From an uncultured Clostridia bacterium (lineage in GTDB: Bacteria; Bacillota; Clostridia; Oscillospirales; Ruminococcaceae), in assembly GCA_944388825.1 (NCBI GenBank), contig CALXKG010000056.1, positions 1 through 20,356 on the forward strand: a DNA stretch of 20,356 nucleotides. Direction: 5' to 3'. This document shows, piece after piece, positions 7,541 to 14,082 of this stretch (positions are counted from its first letter, which is position 1; each line of letters opens with the position of its first letter). A program made the position numbers and the translations under genes. The notes under the pieces were generated by a model. It did no database searches, had not been told where the DNA came from, and saw only the letters and a list, made by a program, of their open reading frames with translations.

Positions 7541-8860
7541 ATGAAACCGTGTTACTTTCGAGATTTCGCAAGGTATGTATCTTTAAACGTGCTGGGGATG
7601 ACCGCCCTCTCCTGCTATATTCTGGCCGATACCTACTTTATCAGCAAGGGGATGGGGACGAGCGGCCTCGCGGCCCTCAACCTCGCGATCCCCGTCTACA
7701 GCTTTATCCACGGCAGCGGGCTGATGATCGGGATGGGCGGCGGCACCCACTATTCCATCCACAAGAGCCGTGGGGAGGACGAAGCCGCCAACAAGGCGTT
7801 TACCAACGCCGCCATGCTGGTCGTGGTATTTGCATCGCTCTTTTTTCTGGCTGGGCTGTTCCTGTCGGAGACCATCACCGCCCTGCTGGGGGCGGACGGG
7901 GCGGTATTTGAGATGACCCGCACCTATTTGCAGGTGATCCTGCTCTTTGCCCCGGCCTTCATGGGGAACAACCTGATCCTCTGCTTCGTCCGCAACGACG
8001 GCGCGCCGGGCCTGGCGATGGCGGGGATGATCGGCGGGAGCCTGTCCAACGTCCTCCTCGACTGGGTGTTCATCTTCCCCTGCGGGATGGGCATCTTCGG
8101 GGCGGTGCTGGCGACCGGGCTGGCGCCGGTCATCAGCCTGCTGATCCTCTCCCCCCATCTTATCCGCCGGAAAAACGGGTTTAAGCCGGTCAAGGGGGGG
8201 CTGCGGCCGGGGCTGGCGGGCAAAATCCTCGGCAGCGGCGCCCCGTCGCTGGTAACCGAGGACTCCTCCGGCGTCGTGATGATCGTCTTTAACGGCATCC
8301 TTTTATCCGTCGCGGGGAATACCGGCGTTGCGGCATACGGGGTGATCGCCAACCTGGCGCTGGTGGTGATCGCGGTCTTTACCGGCATCGCCCAGGGGAT
8401 GCAGCCGCTCATCAGCCGCTATTTCGGGCTTGGGGACGGCAAAGGCACGGCGCGGACCCTCTCCTATGGGCTTACGCTGGCGCTGTTGTTTGCAGGCGTC
8501 CTGTACGCCGCCCTTTTCGTGTTTGCGTCGCCGGTCGCCGGCATCTTCAACAGCGAAGGCGACCCGCTGCTCCAGCAGATCGCGGCGGAAGGGATGCGGC
8601 TGTACTTCATCGGGATGCCGTTTGCCGGGATAAACGTCCTGCTGCCGGTCTATTTCACCTCTTGCGGGCGGCCGCGGCCGGGGAGCGTCATATCGGTGCT
8701 GCGGGGCTTTGTCCTCATCATCCCGATGGCGTTTCTGCTCTCCCGCCTCTTCGGGCTGACGGGGGTCTGGTGCGCGTTCCCGGCGACTGAGGCCGTTACC
8801 GCCGTGATAGCCGGCTGTATGGCGGCGCTGGGCCACAGGATATACCGGAACACGCTCTAA
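7541..8860 (+). CDS. MATE family multidrug/metabolite efflux transporter
   Basis: The 439-residue integral membrane protein has about 12 hydrophobic segments, the usual size for MATE exporters, which use a Na+ or H+ gradient to expel cationic drugs or metabolites. The N-terminal half contains YILADTYFISKGMG followed by GLAALNLAIPVYSF, the typical family entry pattern. The pattern recurs in the second half (NTGVAAYGVIANLALVVIAVFTG), as expected for two six-helix bundles. I chose the ATG at 7541 because AGAGGAG (7525-7531) lies 9 bases upstream; the frame also opens at a TTG at 7520 inside the T-run, which is not credible. The gene has its own consensus promoter and a structured leader that could sense an effector. 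The substrate is not predictable from sequence. Confidence 0.9.
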   Translation: MKPCYFRDFARYVSLNVLGMTALSCYILADTYFISKGMGTSGLAALNLAIPVYSFIHGSGLMIGMGGGTHYSIHKSRGEDEAANKAFTNAAMLVVVFASLFFLAGLFLSETITALLGADGAVFEMTRTYLQVILLFAPAFMGNNLILCFVRNDGAPGLAMAGMIGGSLSNVLLDWVFIFPCGMGIFGAVLATGLAPVISLLILSPHLIRRKNGFKPVKGGLRPGLAGKILGSGAPSLVTEDSSGVVMIVFNGILLSVAGNTGVAAYGVIANLALVVIAVFTGIAQGMQPLISRYFGLGDGKGTARTLSYGLTLALLFAGVLYAALFVFASPVAGIFNSEGDPLLQQIAAEGMRLYFIGMPFAGINVLLPVYFTSCGRPRPGSVISVLRGFVLIIPMAFLLSRLFGLTGVWCAFPATEAVTAVIAGCMAALGHRIYRNTL

Positions 8861-8903
8861 TATTGAAAGATCCGTACATTCCCAAAAAAACTATATAAAA
8901 AAA

Positions 8904-8938
8904 CCATTCCCTGCAAAATACGCGGGGAATGGTTTTTT
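8904..8938. terminator. Bidirectional intrinsic terminator between MATE gene and rpiR-type gene
   Basis: CCATTCCCTGC (8904-8914) pairs with GCGGGGAATGG (8922-8932) through one wobble. Seven A's lie on the left and six T's (8933-8938) on the right, so each convergent transcript gets a U-tract. The right T-run touches the stop codon of the minus-strand regulator. Confidence 0.93.
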
Positions 8939-9750
8939 CATGATCCCGGTTCCTCTGCCGGAAAGAGGTGCATATACCGTGAAAAGAGCAGTTCGGTCGC
9001 CAGCTGGAGCTTATAATACCCGGCGCGGCTGGAATCCTGCCGCCCAAGCAGCAGAACCTCGTCAAACGCCGCGTGCAGCAGGGGCGACGGGTTCTGGGTC
9101 ATCAGCATCAGCGTGACCCCCCGCTCCCGCAGCAGGTCGAGCACCGCCCGCCCATGCCCGGCGACATAGTTGCCGTCGACCGACAAAAACAGCGCAAGGT
9201 CCCCCGCCCGCATCGTCCGCGCCCGCTCCTCATGGTCCTCGACCAGGTCATAGCTTTCGGTATACCGGCCGATCGACAGGAAAAGGAATTGCAGCTGTTT
9301 GGCCAGAAGCCCCGGCTGGTAAAAGCCGTACAGGGCGACGCCGCGGGCATCGTGGATGGCGGACGCGATCCGGTCGAGCTGCGGGACGGAGACGTGCGCG
9401 GCAAAGTCCTCCATCGCCCCCGACAGCCCGCCGGCATACCGGCAGATCGCCCCGGGCGCGCCCTCCCCATAGGGGATATCCTTCAGGTAATCGCCGGTGA
9501 TATGGTCGATGCTGTGGCGGTAGTGGACGGCGGCCTGCTTAAGCTGGGAAAAGCCCGTAAACCCGAGCGAACGGACAAACCGGCTGACCGTCGCGATCGA
9601 AGCATAACAAGCGTCCGCGATGTTCTGCACCGAAAGGCTGTCCAGCTCGAACAGATGCAGGAGCATATACCGGGCAATGGTGCGGTTGGGGTCGCTGTCG
9701 GCCGATGAATCGACGATCATCTGAAGCTGGTGGATCAAATCGCTGTGCAT
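8938..9750 (-). CDS. MurR/RpiR family transcriptional regulator with SIS domain
   Basis: The 270-residue protein has an N-terminal RpiR-type helix-turn-helix (LSVQNIADACYASIATVSRF, about residues 39-58). A sugar-isomerase SIS domain follows (about 125-255: GVALYGFYQPGLLAKQLQFL, GDLALFLSVDG, GVTLMLMTQN). Such proteins usually bind phosphosugars through the SIS domain and control sugar catabolism genes. Here the usual Gly-x-Gly-x-Ser phosphosugar loop is replaced by GFYQPG, so the ligand may differ or be absent. GGGAGG lies 7 bases before the ATG, and a promoter lies at 9813-9785. It is the last gene of the minus-strand group that includes sfsA, the metallo-hydrolase and the lactonase, but it also has its own promoter. 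Its target is unknown. Confidence 0.88.
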   Translation of the reverse strand: MHSDLIHQLQMIVDSSADSDPNRTIARYMLLHLFELDSLSVQNIADACYASIATVSRFVRSLGFTGFSQLKQAAVHYRHSIDHITGDYLKDIPYGEGAPGAICRYAGGLSGAMEDFAAHVSVPQLDRIASAIHDARGVALYGFYQPGLLAKQLQFLFLSIGRYTESYDLVEDHEERARTMRAGDLALFLSVDGNYVAGHGRAVLDLLRERGVTLMLMTQNPSPLLHAAFDEVLLLGRQDSSRAGYYKLQLATELLFSRYMHLFPAEEPGS

Positions 9751-9784
9751 GGGTCTGCCTCCCTGGGACGGTTATCGTGCTTCC

Positions 9785-9813
9785 ATTATAATACTTTTTG
9801 GCAGGCGGCGCAA
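9785..9813 (-). promoter_or_regulatory. Promoter of the rpiR-type regulator
   Basis: On the minus strand TTGCGC (9813-9808), a 17-base spacer and a perfect TATAAT (9790-9785) lie 35 bases before the start codon. The -35 box matches only three of six consensus positions, so moderate or regulated strength is likely. Confidence 0.65.
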
Positions 9814-9825
9814 GGGGGCGCGCAG

Positions 9826-9850
9826 CCGGTCCGGTTCACAGCCGGACCGG
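9826..9850 (-). terminator. Hairpin overlapping the sfsA stop codon
   Basis: CCGGTCCGG (9826-9834) and CCGGACCGG (9842-9850) are perfect inverted repeats around TTCACAG. The structure straddles the sfsA stop (9838-9836). No T-run follows on the minus strand, so it may only slow or protect transcript ends. It sits just upstream of the rpiR promoter. Confidence 0.4.
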
Positions 9851-10522
9851 GACCTCGCGCTCGACCGCCACCCCCTCTTCCCCCGCGGCGCACCGCCAGG
9901 CCAGCACCCGGACGCCGGCCTCCGCCGCCTCCCGCAGGGCCGCAGCAAATTCCGGCCGGTCGGGGTTGGGCGTAAAAGAAACCGCGTCCTGCCGCTGGAT
10001 GACAAACAAGACCCCCGCCCGCTGCCCTTCCCGGACAACGCGGGCAAGGGTGTGGAGATGCCTGACCCCGCGCGCGGTCGGCGCGTCGGGGAACTGCGCC
10101 GCCCCGCCCCGGACAAGGGTCACGCCCTTGACCTCCAGGTAAAACCGCTGCCTGTCCGGCTTTTCCGCCATCAGGTCGATGCGGGAGTCGCCAAGCACGG
10201 TTTCCCGCCGGAGGACAAAGGGCGGCGGGAAATCCGGCAGGGGGATCGTCCCGTCCCGGACGGCTTCGAATGCGAGGCGGTTTGGCAGCTGAGAGTTGAC
10301 GCTGACCCAGGTTTCCCCCGCCTTGACCAGTACCGCTTCCCAATCGGTCTTCCGGCCGGGGGCAGGGGTATGGGCAACCAGCAGCTCCGCGCCCGGAACC
10401 AGCAGTTCTTTCAGCCGCCCGGTATTGCCGAGGTGGACGGAGACCTTTTCCCCGTCCGCCCGTTCACAGCTGAGGACAAACCGGTTTTCCCGGGAAATCA
10501 GCCGCGCAGCGGTAAGCCCCAT
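9836..10522 (-). CDS. sfsA: SfsA family protein (sugar fermentation stimulation; DNA/RNA nuclease fold)
   Basis: At 228 residues this is full length for SfsA. Family motifs appear in order: VHLGNTGRLKELL (about 29-41), VNSQLPNRL (75-83), SRIDLMAE (113-120), YLEVKGVTL (128-136) and FPDAPTARGVRHL (144-156). Asp116, Glu130 and Lys132 fit the D...ExK pattern of a PD-(D/E)xK nuclease core, and the N-terminal region is OB-like. The name comes from an E. coli phenotype on maltose; the biological role in Clostridia is unclear. The ATG shares its A with the stop codon of the upstream metallo-hydrolase (TGATG, 10524-10520), so translation is coupled. Confidence 0.93.
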   Translation of the reverse strand: MGLTAARLISRENRFVLSCERADGEKVSVHLGNTGRLKELLVPGAELLVAHTPAPGRKTDWEAVLVKAGETWVSVNSQLPNRLAFEAVRDGTIPLPDFPPPFVLRRETVLGDSRIDLMAEKPDRQRFYLEVKGVTLVRGGAAQFPDAPTARGVRHLHTLARVVREGQRAGVLFVIQRQDAVSFTPNPDRPEFAAALREAAEAGVRVLAWRCAAGEEGVAVEREVPVRL

Positions 10523-11373
10523 CAGACTTCCACCGCCATCCCGTCGTAGGAGACCGCAAAGCCTTTTTCCGCCGCCAGCGGCGCATATTCGTCATAGACC
10601 ATCCCGCCGTTATGGGAAAAATGGTTCAGGATAAACTTCGTATCTCCGTCGCAGACGCCCATTTCCAGCAGCTTTTCCCGGACGCGGATGTTATCCGGCA
10701 GGCCCATATGCCCGGCCTTCGGCCCGCATTCCCGCAGGCCGCTGGTGCCGTCCAGGCTGACCAGGTGGATGGGCCCCCTTTCCTTTAAAAAGTCCCAGAC
10801 CTCCGGCAGGAAAAGCCCGGTGTCGTGGGCGTAGAGGAGCCTGCGCCCTTCCGCTTCGATCAGGTAGAAATAGGGATGGGGTTTGCCGTTTGATTCCAGC
10901 TCATGCATATGGTTGGCCGGCAGCGGCGTAACGGTATATTCCCCCGCCCGCACCGGCTGGAAAGCGCGCAGGATATGGAAATGCAGGGCGGAGAGGGTTT
11001 CCGGGTTCGCCTCCCACGAAACCTTTTCAAACTGCGCGCGGGTTTCCGCCGCGCAGTAGATCTCCAGCTCCGGCGATACCATCCCGTGGCTGTAATAGCT
11101 CCCTCGGACGGTCAGTTCCTGCGGGTAAAAGTGGTCCATATGCCAGTGGGTGACAAAAAGGTATTTGACTGCCGACAGGTCCAGCCCGTTTTGCAGTTTG
11201 TGCAGGTAGGTGTCGGGCGGCAGGTCGATGAGCAGGTCGCGGTTTACAAGCGACTGGCTGCGGGTGCGGATGTTCCGCCCGCCCAGGCGGGCCGCCTGCC
11301 GGCAGACCGGGCAGTTGCAGAAAACCGCCGGCAGCCCTTCCGCCGCCGCGGTACCGAGGTAGGTAAGTTGCAT
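10522..11373 (-). CDS. MBL-fold metallo-hydrolase, PhnP-like
   Basis: The 283-residue protein carries the metallo-beta-lactamase motif HWHMDH (His76, His78, Asp80, His81). Further metal-ligand candidates lie in ANHMHE, YAHDTG and NHFSHNGG. A Cys-x-Cys-x2-Cys cluster (Cys19, Cys21, Cys24) matches the structural zinc site of PhnP, the phosphoribosyl cyclic phosphodiesterase of phosphonate catabolism. No C-P lyase genes are nearby, so a general phosphodiesterase role is only an inference. AAAGGAG precedes the ATG. The stop overlaps the sfsA start by one base. Upstream, a 90-base gap with a GC-rich inverted repeat separates it from the lactonase gene. Confidence 0.85.
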   Translation of the reverse strand: MQLTYLGTAAAEGLPAVFCNCPVCRQAARLGGRNIRTRSQSLVNRDLLIDLPPDTYLHKLQNGLDLSAVKYLFVTHWHMDHFYPQELTVRGSYYSHGMVSPELEIYCAAETRAQFEKVSWEANPETLSALHFHILRAFQPVRAGEYTVTPLPANHMHELESNGKPHPYFYLIEAEGRRLLYAHDTGLFLPEVWDFLKERGPIHLVSLDGTSGLRECGPKAGHMGLPDNIRVREKLLEMGVCDGDTKFILNHFSHNGGMVYDEYAPLAAEKGFAVSYDGMAVEV

Positions 11374-11462
11374 ATGGATCTCCTTTCTTTCATCTGACGA
11401 TATGACTTTCCGGAAGCTGTCCCGGCATCACGCGCCGCCGGGCGGTGCCCAGCCTTCCGGTT
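11374..11462 (-). promoter_or_regulatory. Intercistronic region with long-range inverted repeat
   Basis: On the minus strand CCGGAAG just after the lactonase stop can pair with CTTCCGG further on, and inner GC-rich pairing (CTG/CAG, GGGC/GCCC type) is possible. No T-run follows on the minus strand. This may be a partial terminator or processing site between the lactonase and metallo-hydrolase genes. No separate promoter with good boxes is visible. Confidence 0.35.
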
Positions 11463-12434
11463 TTATTCCACAAAGGCGGCGTCCGACGGCCGCATAAAGG
11501 GCAGCACCTTCTCCGGCAGGCCGGGGACGCCGTCTTCCCCGACCGGCAGGACGGTCACCGAGTTGCTCCGCTGGTTCAGGCTGACCATCTTCTTCCCGTC
11601 CGGCGTCAGCACCGCCCGGCGGGGATAATCGCCGCAGACCGGCGCTTCGGCCACCCGTTCCAGCCCGGTCGGGCTGTCCGCCCCGGTTTTAAAGACGGTG
11701 ACGGTGTTGGCCCCGCGGTTGGAGACATAGAGGAATTTCCCCGCCCTGTCCATGCAGAGGCTGCCCTGGTGGCTCGGCATCGCGTAATCGGGGGTCAGCG
11801 ACGGGATCTTCCCCAGCAGCGCCGGTTCCCCGCCCTCCAGTGAAAAGGACATGACCGCGTTGACCTGTTCCGCGCTTGCGTACAGCCTTCCCCTATCTTC
11901 CCGCAGCAGCAGTTCCCGGATGCCGTCCCCGTCCGGCAGCTGAACATACCGGCTGGATCGGATCGTCCCGTCCGGCGAAAGGGTGAAGAGATACAGCCGG
12001 TCCAGGGCGGTATGGGCGGCATACAGAACCCTCCCATCGGACGAAAAAGCGGCCGAGCGGAAGCGCGGGCCTTCCCGCCCGCCGGCGGGGCCGGGGAAAT
12101 GGGACGCCAGCCGCAGCGCGCCGTCCTCGACTCGGATCACCGCGACCCCGCCTTCCCGCTCCATACAGACGGCGAACAGCCGGTTTTCCGGGCTCCATGC
12201 GCCGGAGCAGGCCCCGTCCCCCGGCAGGGTAAGCGCGGCCAGCGGGGACAATCCCCCATCCCGCAGCCCAAAGAGGGTCAGGCAGTCGCTGCCCCCCGCC
12301 GCCGCCAGGCCGTCCCCCAGAAAACGCACAAACTTTACCGGGCGTTCGCCGTACCCGGGCCCGTTTTCCAGTTGGAGGGAGGGCATCGGGCTGCCGAAAC
12401 TTCTGCCGCCCAGCCCGGAAATCAACATTCTCAT
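11463..12434 (-). CDS. Lactonase family protein (6-phosphogluconolactonase-like seven-bladed beta-propeller)
   Basis: The 323-residue protein has repeated propeller strands such as RLFAVCMEREGGVAVIRV, GKFLYVSNRGANTVTVF and GKKMVSLNQRSNSVTVL. It carries the YbhE/Pgl-type signature pieces PSHQGSLCMDRAGKFLYVSN and GDYPRRAVLTPDGKKM. Members hydrolyse 6-phosphogluconolactone in the pentose phosphate pathway, but many homologues are uncharacterised. I chose the ATG at 12434 (MRMLISGLGG) because AGAAAGGA lies 10 bases upstream; the 12467 start has no such site. No signal peptide is seen, so it is cytosolic. It is transcribed from a near-consensus promoter (12522-12494) divergent from DAHP synthase. 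Confidence 0.82.
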   Translation of the reverse strand: MRMLISGLGGRSFGSPMPSLQLENGPGYGERPVKFVRFLGDGLAAAGGSDCLTLFGLRDGGLSPLAALTLPGDGACSGAWSPENRLFAVCMEREGGVAVIRVEDGALRLASHFPGPAGGREGPRFRSAAFSSDGRVLYAAHTALDRLYLFTLSPDGTIRSSRYVQLPDGDGIRELLLREDRGRLYASAEQVNAVMSFSLEGGEPALLGKIPSLTPDYAMPSHQGSLCMDRAGKFLYVSNRGANTVTVFKTGADSPTGLERVAEAPVCGDYPRRAVLTPDGKKMVSLNQRSNSVTVLPVGEDGVPGLPEKVLPFMRPSDAAFVE

Positions 12435-12493
12435 CGCTTTTCCATCCTTTCTGCCTGGGCGGGACAAGTCCCCCCCAACGTCTCCTGCACCCT

Positions 12494-12522
12494 ATTGTAC
12501 CATTTTTTCCAGGCGCTGACAA
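12494..12522 (-). promoter_or_regulatory. Promoter of the lactonase gene group
   Basis: On the minus strand TTGTCA (12522-12517), a 17-base spacer and TACAAT (12499-12494) each match five of six consensus bases. It is divergent from the DAHP synthase promoter, with the -35 boxes 60 bases apart. Confidence 0.8.
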
Positions 12523-12525
12523 TCG

Positions 12526-12578
12526 TTTTGGCACTTTTCCCGCCGTTATCCCGACTTTTTTCGCCAAAAATGCCAAAA
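12526..12578. repeat. Inverted repeat between divergent promoters, possible operator pair
   Basis: TTTTGGCA (12526-12533) and TGCCAAAA (12571-12578) are exact inverted copies 37 bases apart. They lie just upstream of the two -35 boxes of the divergent lactonase and DAHP synthase promoters. A partial copy, CGCCAAAAA (12562-12570), lies beside the right arm. The arrangement suits a shared regulator but could be chance in a T/A-rich region. Confidence 0.35.
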
Positions 12579-12582
12579 GCCC

Positions 12583-12611
12583 TTGACTTTCCAACTTTAA
12601 AGCAATATAAT
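12583..12611 (+). promoter_or_regulatory. Promoter of DAHP synthase
   Basis: TTGACT (12583-12588), a 17-base spacer and perfect TATAAT (12606-12611) lie 64 bases before the start codon. The short leader shows no T-box or obvious leader peptide, so Trp/Phe/Tyr attenuation is not evident. Confidence 0.9.
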
Positions 12612-12675
12612 ATCCATATACCCGCTTTTCTGCGGAATCGAGGGCTGGCACCCCTCCGGAAAGGAATTGATCGAA

Positions 12676-13704
12676 ATGTCCATGGAAATCATCCGCGCCC
12701 TTCCCCATCCCGAGGAAATCAAGGCGCAGTACGGCCTGACCCCCGAGCAGGCGAAGGTCAAAGCGGAACGCGACGCCGAAGTAGCGGCGGTCTTAAAGGG
12801 CGAGTCGAATAAATTTTTAATGATTATCGGCCCCTGCTCGGCCGACCGGGAAGACGCGGTGCTGGAATACATCCACCGGCTGGCGAAAGTGCAGGAAAAC
12901 GTGAAGGACAAGCTGCTGATCGTCCCCCGCATCTACACCAACAAGCCCCGCACCACCGGCGACGGCTATAAGGGGATGCTCCACCAGCCCGACCCCACCA
13001 AAGGGGCGGATATGCTCTCCGGGCTGCTCGCCATCCGGCGCCTGCACCTGCAGGCCTTTGAGGACACCGGCATGGTCTGCGCCGATGAAATGCTCTACCC
13101 GGAAAACTACGCCTTCCTGTCGGATGTGCTGGGGTATATTGCGGTCGGCGCACGGTCGGTCGAAAACCAGCAGCACCGGCTGGTCGCCTCCGGCATCGAC
13201 CTGCCGGTCGGGATGAAAAACCCCACTTCCGGCGACCTGACGGTCATGATCAACTCCATCACCGCCGCCCAGCACCCCCATACCTTCCTCTACCGCAACG
13301 AAGAGGTGCGGACGACCGGCAACCCCCTGGCCCACGCGATCCTCCGCGGCTCGGTCAACCCTTACGGCCAGACCCAGCCCAACTACCACTATGAGGACCT
13401 TTCGCGGCTGTATGAAATGTACGCGGCCAAGGGGCTTCAGAATATGGCGCTGATCGTCGACGCAAACCACTCCAACTCGGGCAAAAAGTATCTCGAACAG
13501 ATCCGCATTTCGAATGAAGTGCTCCACAGCTGCCGCCATTCGGACGACATCAAGCGGATGGTCAAGGGCCTGATGATCGAAAGCTATCTGGAAGACGGCG
13601 CCCAGAAGGTGGAAGAAGGGGTCTTCGGCAAGTCGATCACCGACCCCTGCCTCGGCTGGGAAAAGACGGAAAAGCTGCTTTACACGATCGCCGACCAGTT
13701 ATAA
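12676..13704 (+). CDS. 3-deoxy-7-phosphoheptulonate (DAHP) synthase, AroFGH class I
   Basis: First enzyme of the shikimate pathway, condensing phosphoenolpyruvate and erythrose 4-phosphate. The 342-residue protein has the family signatures IGPCSADR (51-58), PRIYTNKPRTTGDGYKGM, the metal- and PEP-site region GARSVENQQHR, VGMKNPTSGD, and ALIVDANHSNSGK near the C-terminus. It belongs to a branch whose core differs from E. coli AroG (LHQPDPTKGADMLSG in place of the enteric loop), seen in Clostridia. I chose the ATG at 12676, 10 bases after AAAGGA; the TTG at 12667 is too close to that site. The N-terminal region is of the length used for Phe/Tyr inhibition in AroF/G, but the effector cannot be read from it. 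It is a single-gene unit ending in a hairpin. Confidence 0.95.
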   Translation: MSMEIIRALPHPEEIKAQYGLTPEQAKVKAERDAEVAAVLKGESNKFLMIIGPCSADREDAVLEYIHRLAKVQENVKDKLLIVPRIYTNKPRTTGDGYKGMLHQPDPTKGADMLSGLLAIRRLHLQAFEDTGMVCADEMLYPENYAFLSDVLGYIAVGARSVENQQHRLVASGIDLPVGMKNPTSGDLTVMINSITAAQHPHTFLYRNEEVRTTGNPLAHAILRGSVNPYGQTQPNYHYEDLSRLYEMYAAKGLQNMALIVDANHSNSGKKYLEQIRISNEVLHSCRHSDDIKRMVKGLMIESYLEDGAQKVEEGVFGKSITDPCLGWEKTEKLLYTIADQL

Positions 13705-13720
13705 CATCCCATATGCTGAA

Positions 13721-13748
13721 AAGCGCGCAGGAACCTTCCTGTGCGCTT
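13721..13748 (+). terminator. Hairpin after DAHP synthase, first copy of a duplicated hairpin
   Basis: AAGCGCGCAGGAA (13721-13733) pairs with TTCCTGTGCGCTT (13736-13748), a 13-bp stem with one G-T wobble and a CC loop. No T-run follows. A 26-base core is repeated with 24 identities at 13991-14016, where TTTTT follows. Confidence 0.6.
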
Positions 13749-13990
13749 CAGGCTGTCGAAAAACCAATGGACAGAACGCAAAATTGGTGCTGGCGCGGAA
13801 ATCACGAAGAAACGGGCGGCGATCAGAAGTTTAGGGTCCAGCCCTTTTTAAAGGGCTGGCAGGAGTGGAGAGGGCAGAGCCCTTTCCCAGGCACTCCGTT
13901 TCCGTACTTCCGAAACTGACCACAGTTTTGCTGCTGATAACGAAGTGTGCGCAGCACCCAAAAAATGCGAAAAAAAATATCGACAAGCTG
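13749..13990. repeat. Gene-free island of palindromes between two copies of the same hairpin
   Basis: No credible gene is seen. Visible structures are ACCAAT/ATTGGT (13763-13793 region); a perfect 10-bp stem CCAGCCCTTT (13838-13847) with AAAGGGCTGG (13850-13859); GGAGTG (13862-13867) with CACTCC (13892-13897), enclosing AGGGC/GCCCT (13871-13875 with 13879-13883); and AAACTG/CAGTTT around ACCA near 13914-13929. The composition and dense palindromes suggest an intergenic repeat (REP or MITE type), but no transposase or clear target duplication is seen. Confidence 0.5.
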
Positions 13991-14019
13991 GCGCGCAGGG
14001 ACTTTCCTGTGCGCTTTTT
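13991..14019 (+). terminator. Second copy of the duplicated hairpin, with T-tract
   Basis: GCGCGCAGG (13991-13999) pairs with CCTGTGCGC (14006-14014) and is followed by TTTTT (14015-14019), an intrinsic terminator on the plus strand. It is nearly identical to the hairpin at 13723-13748. Confidence 0.65.
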
Positions 14020-14036
14020 CTGTTGTCCGGCAGAAG

Positions 14037-14068
14037 AAAAACCTCCCCACAAAGTGTGAGGAGGTTTT
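14037..14068. terminator. Terminator of the sugar ABC transporter operon (bidirectional shape)
   Basis: AAAACCTCC (14038-14046) pairs with GGAGGTTTT (14060-14068), with inner CACA/TGTG around AAG. Read on the minus strand the stem ends in TTTTTCTTCTG, just 15 bases after the last permease stop codon. Confidence 0.85.
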
Positions 14069-14082
14069 GGATCGAGGAGATA

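Noticed and set aside
12612..12675. T-box or leader-peptide attenuator before DAHP synthase
   Set aside because: The leader is only about 60 bases, with no T-box core, no aromatic-rich peptide and no terminator stem.
13713..13919. Possible 68-residue protein after DAHP synthase
   Set aside because: It crosses two hairpins, has no ribosome binding site, and its translation shows no recognisable pattern.
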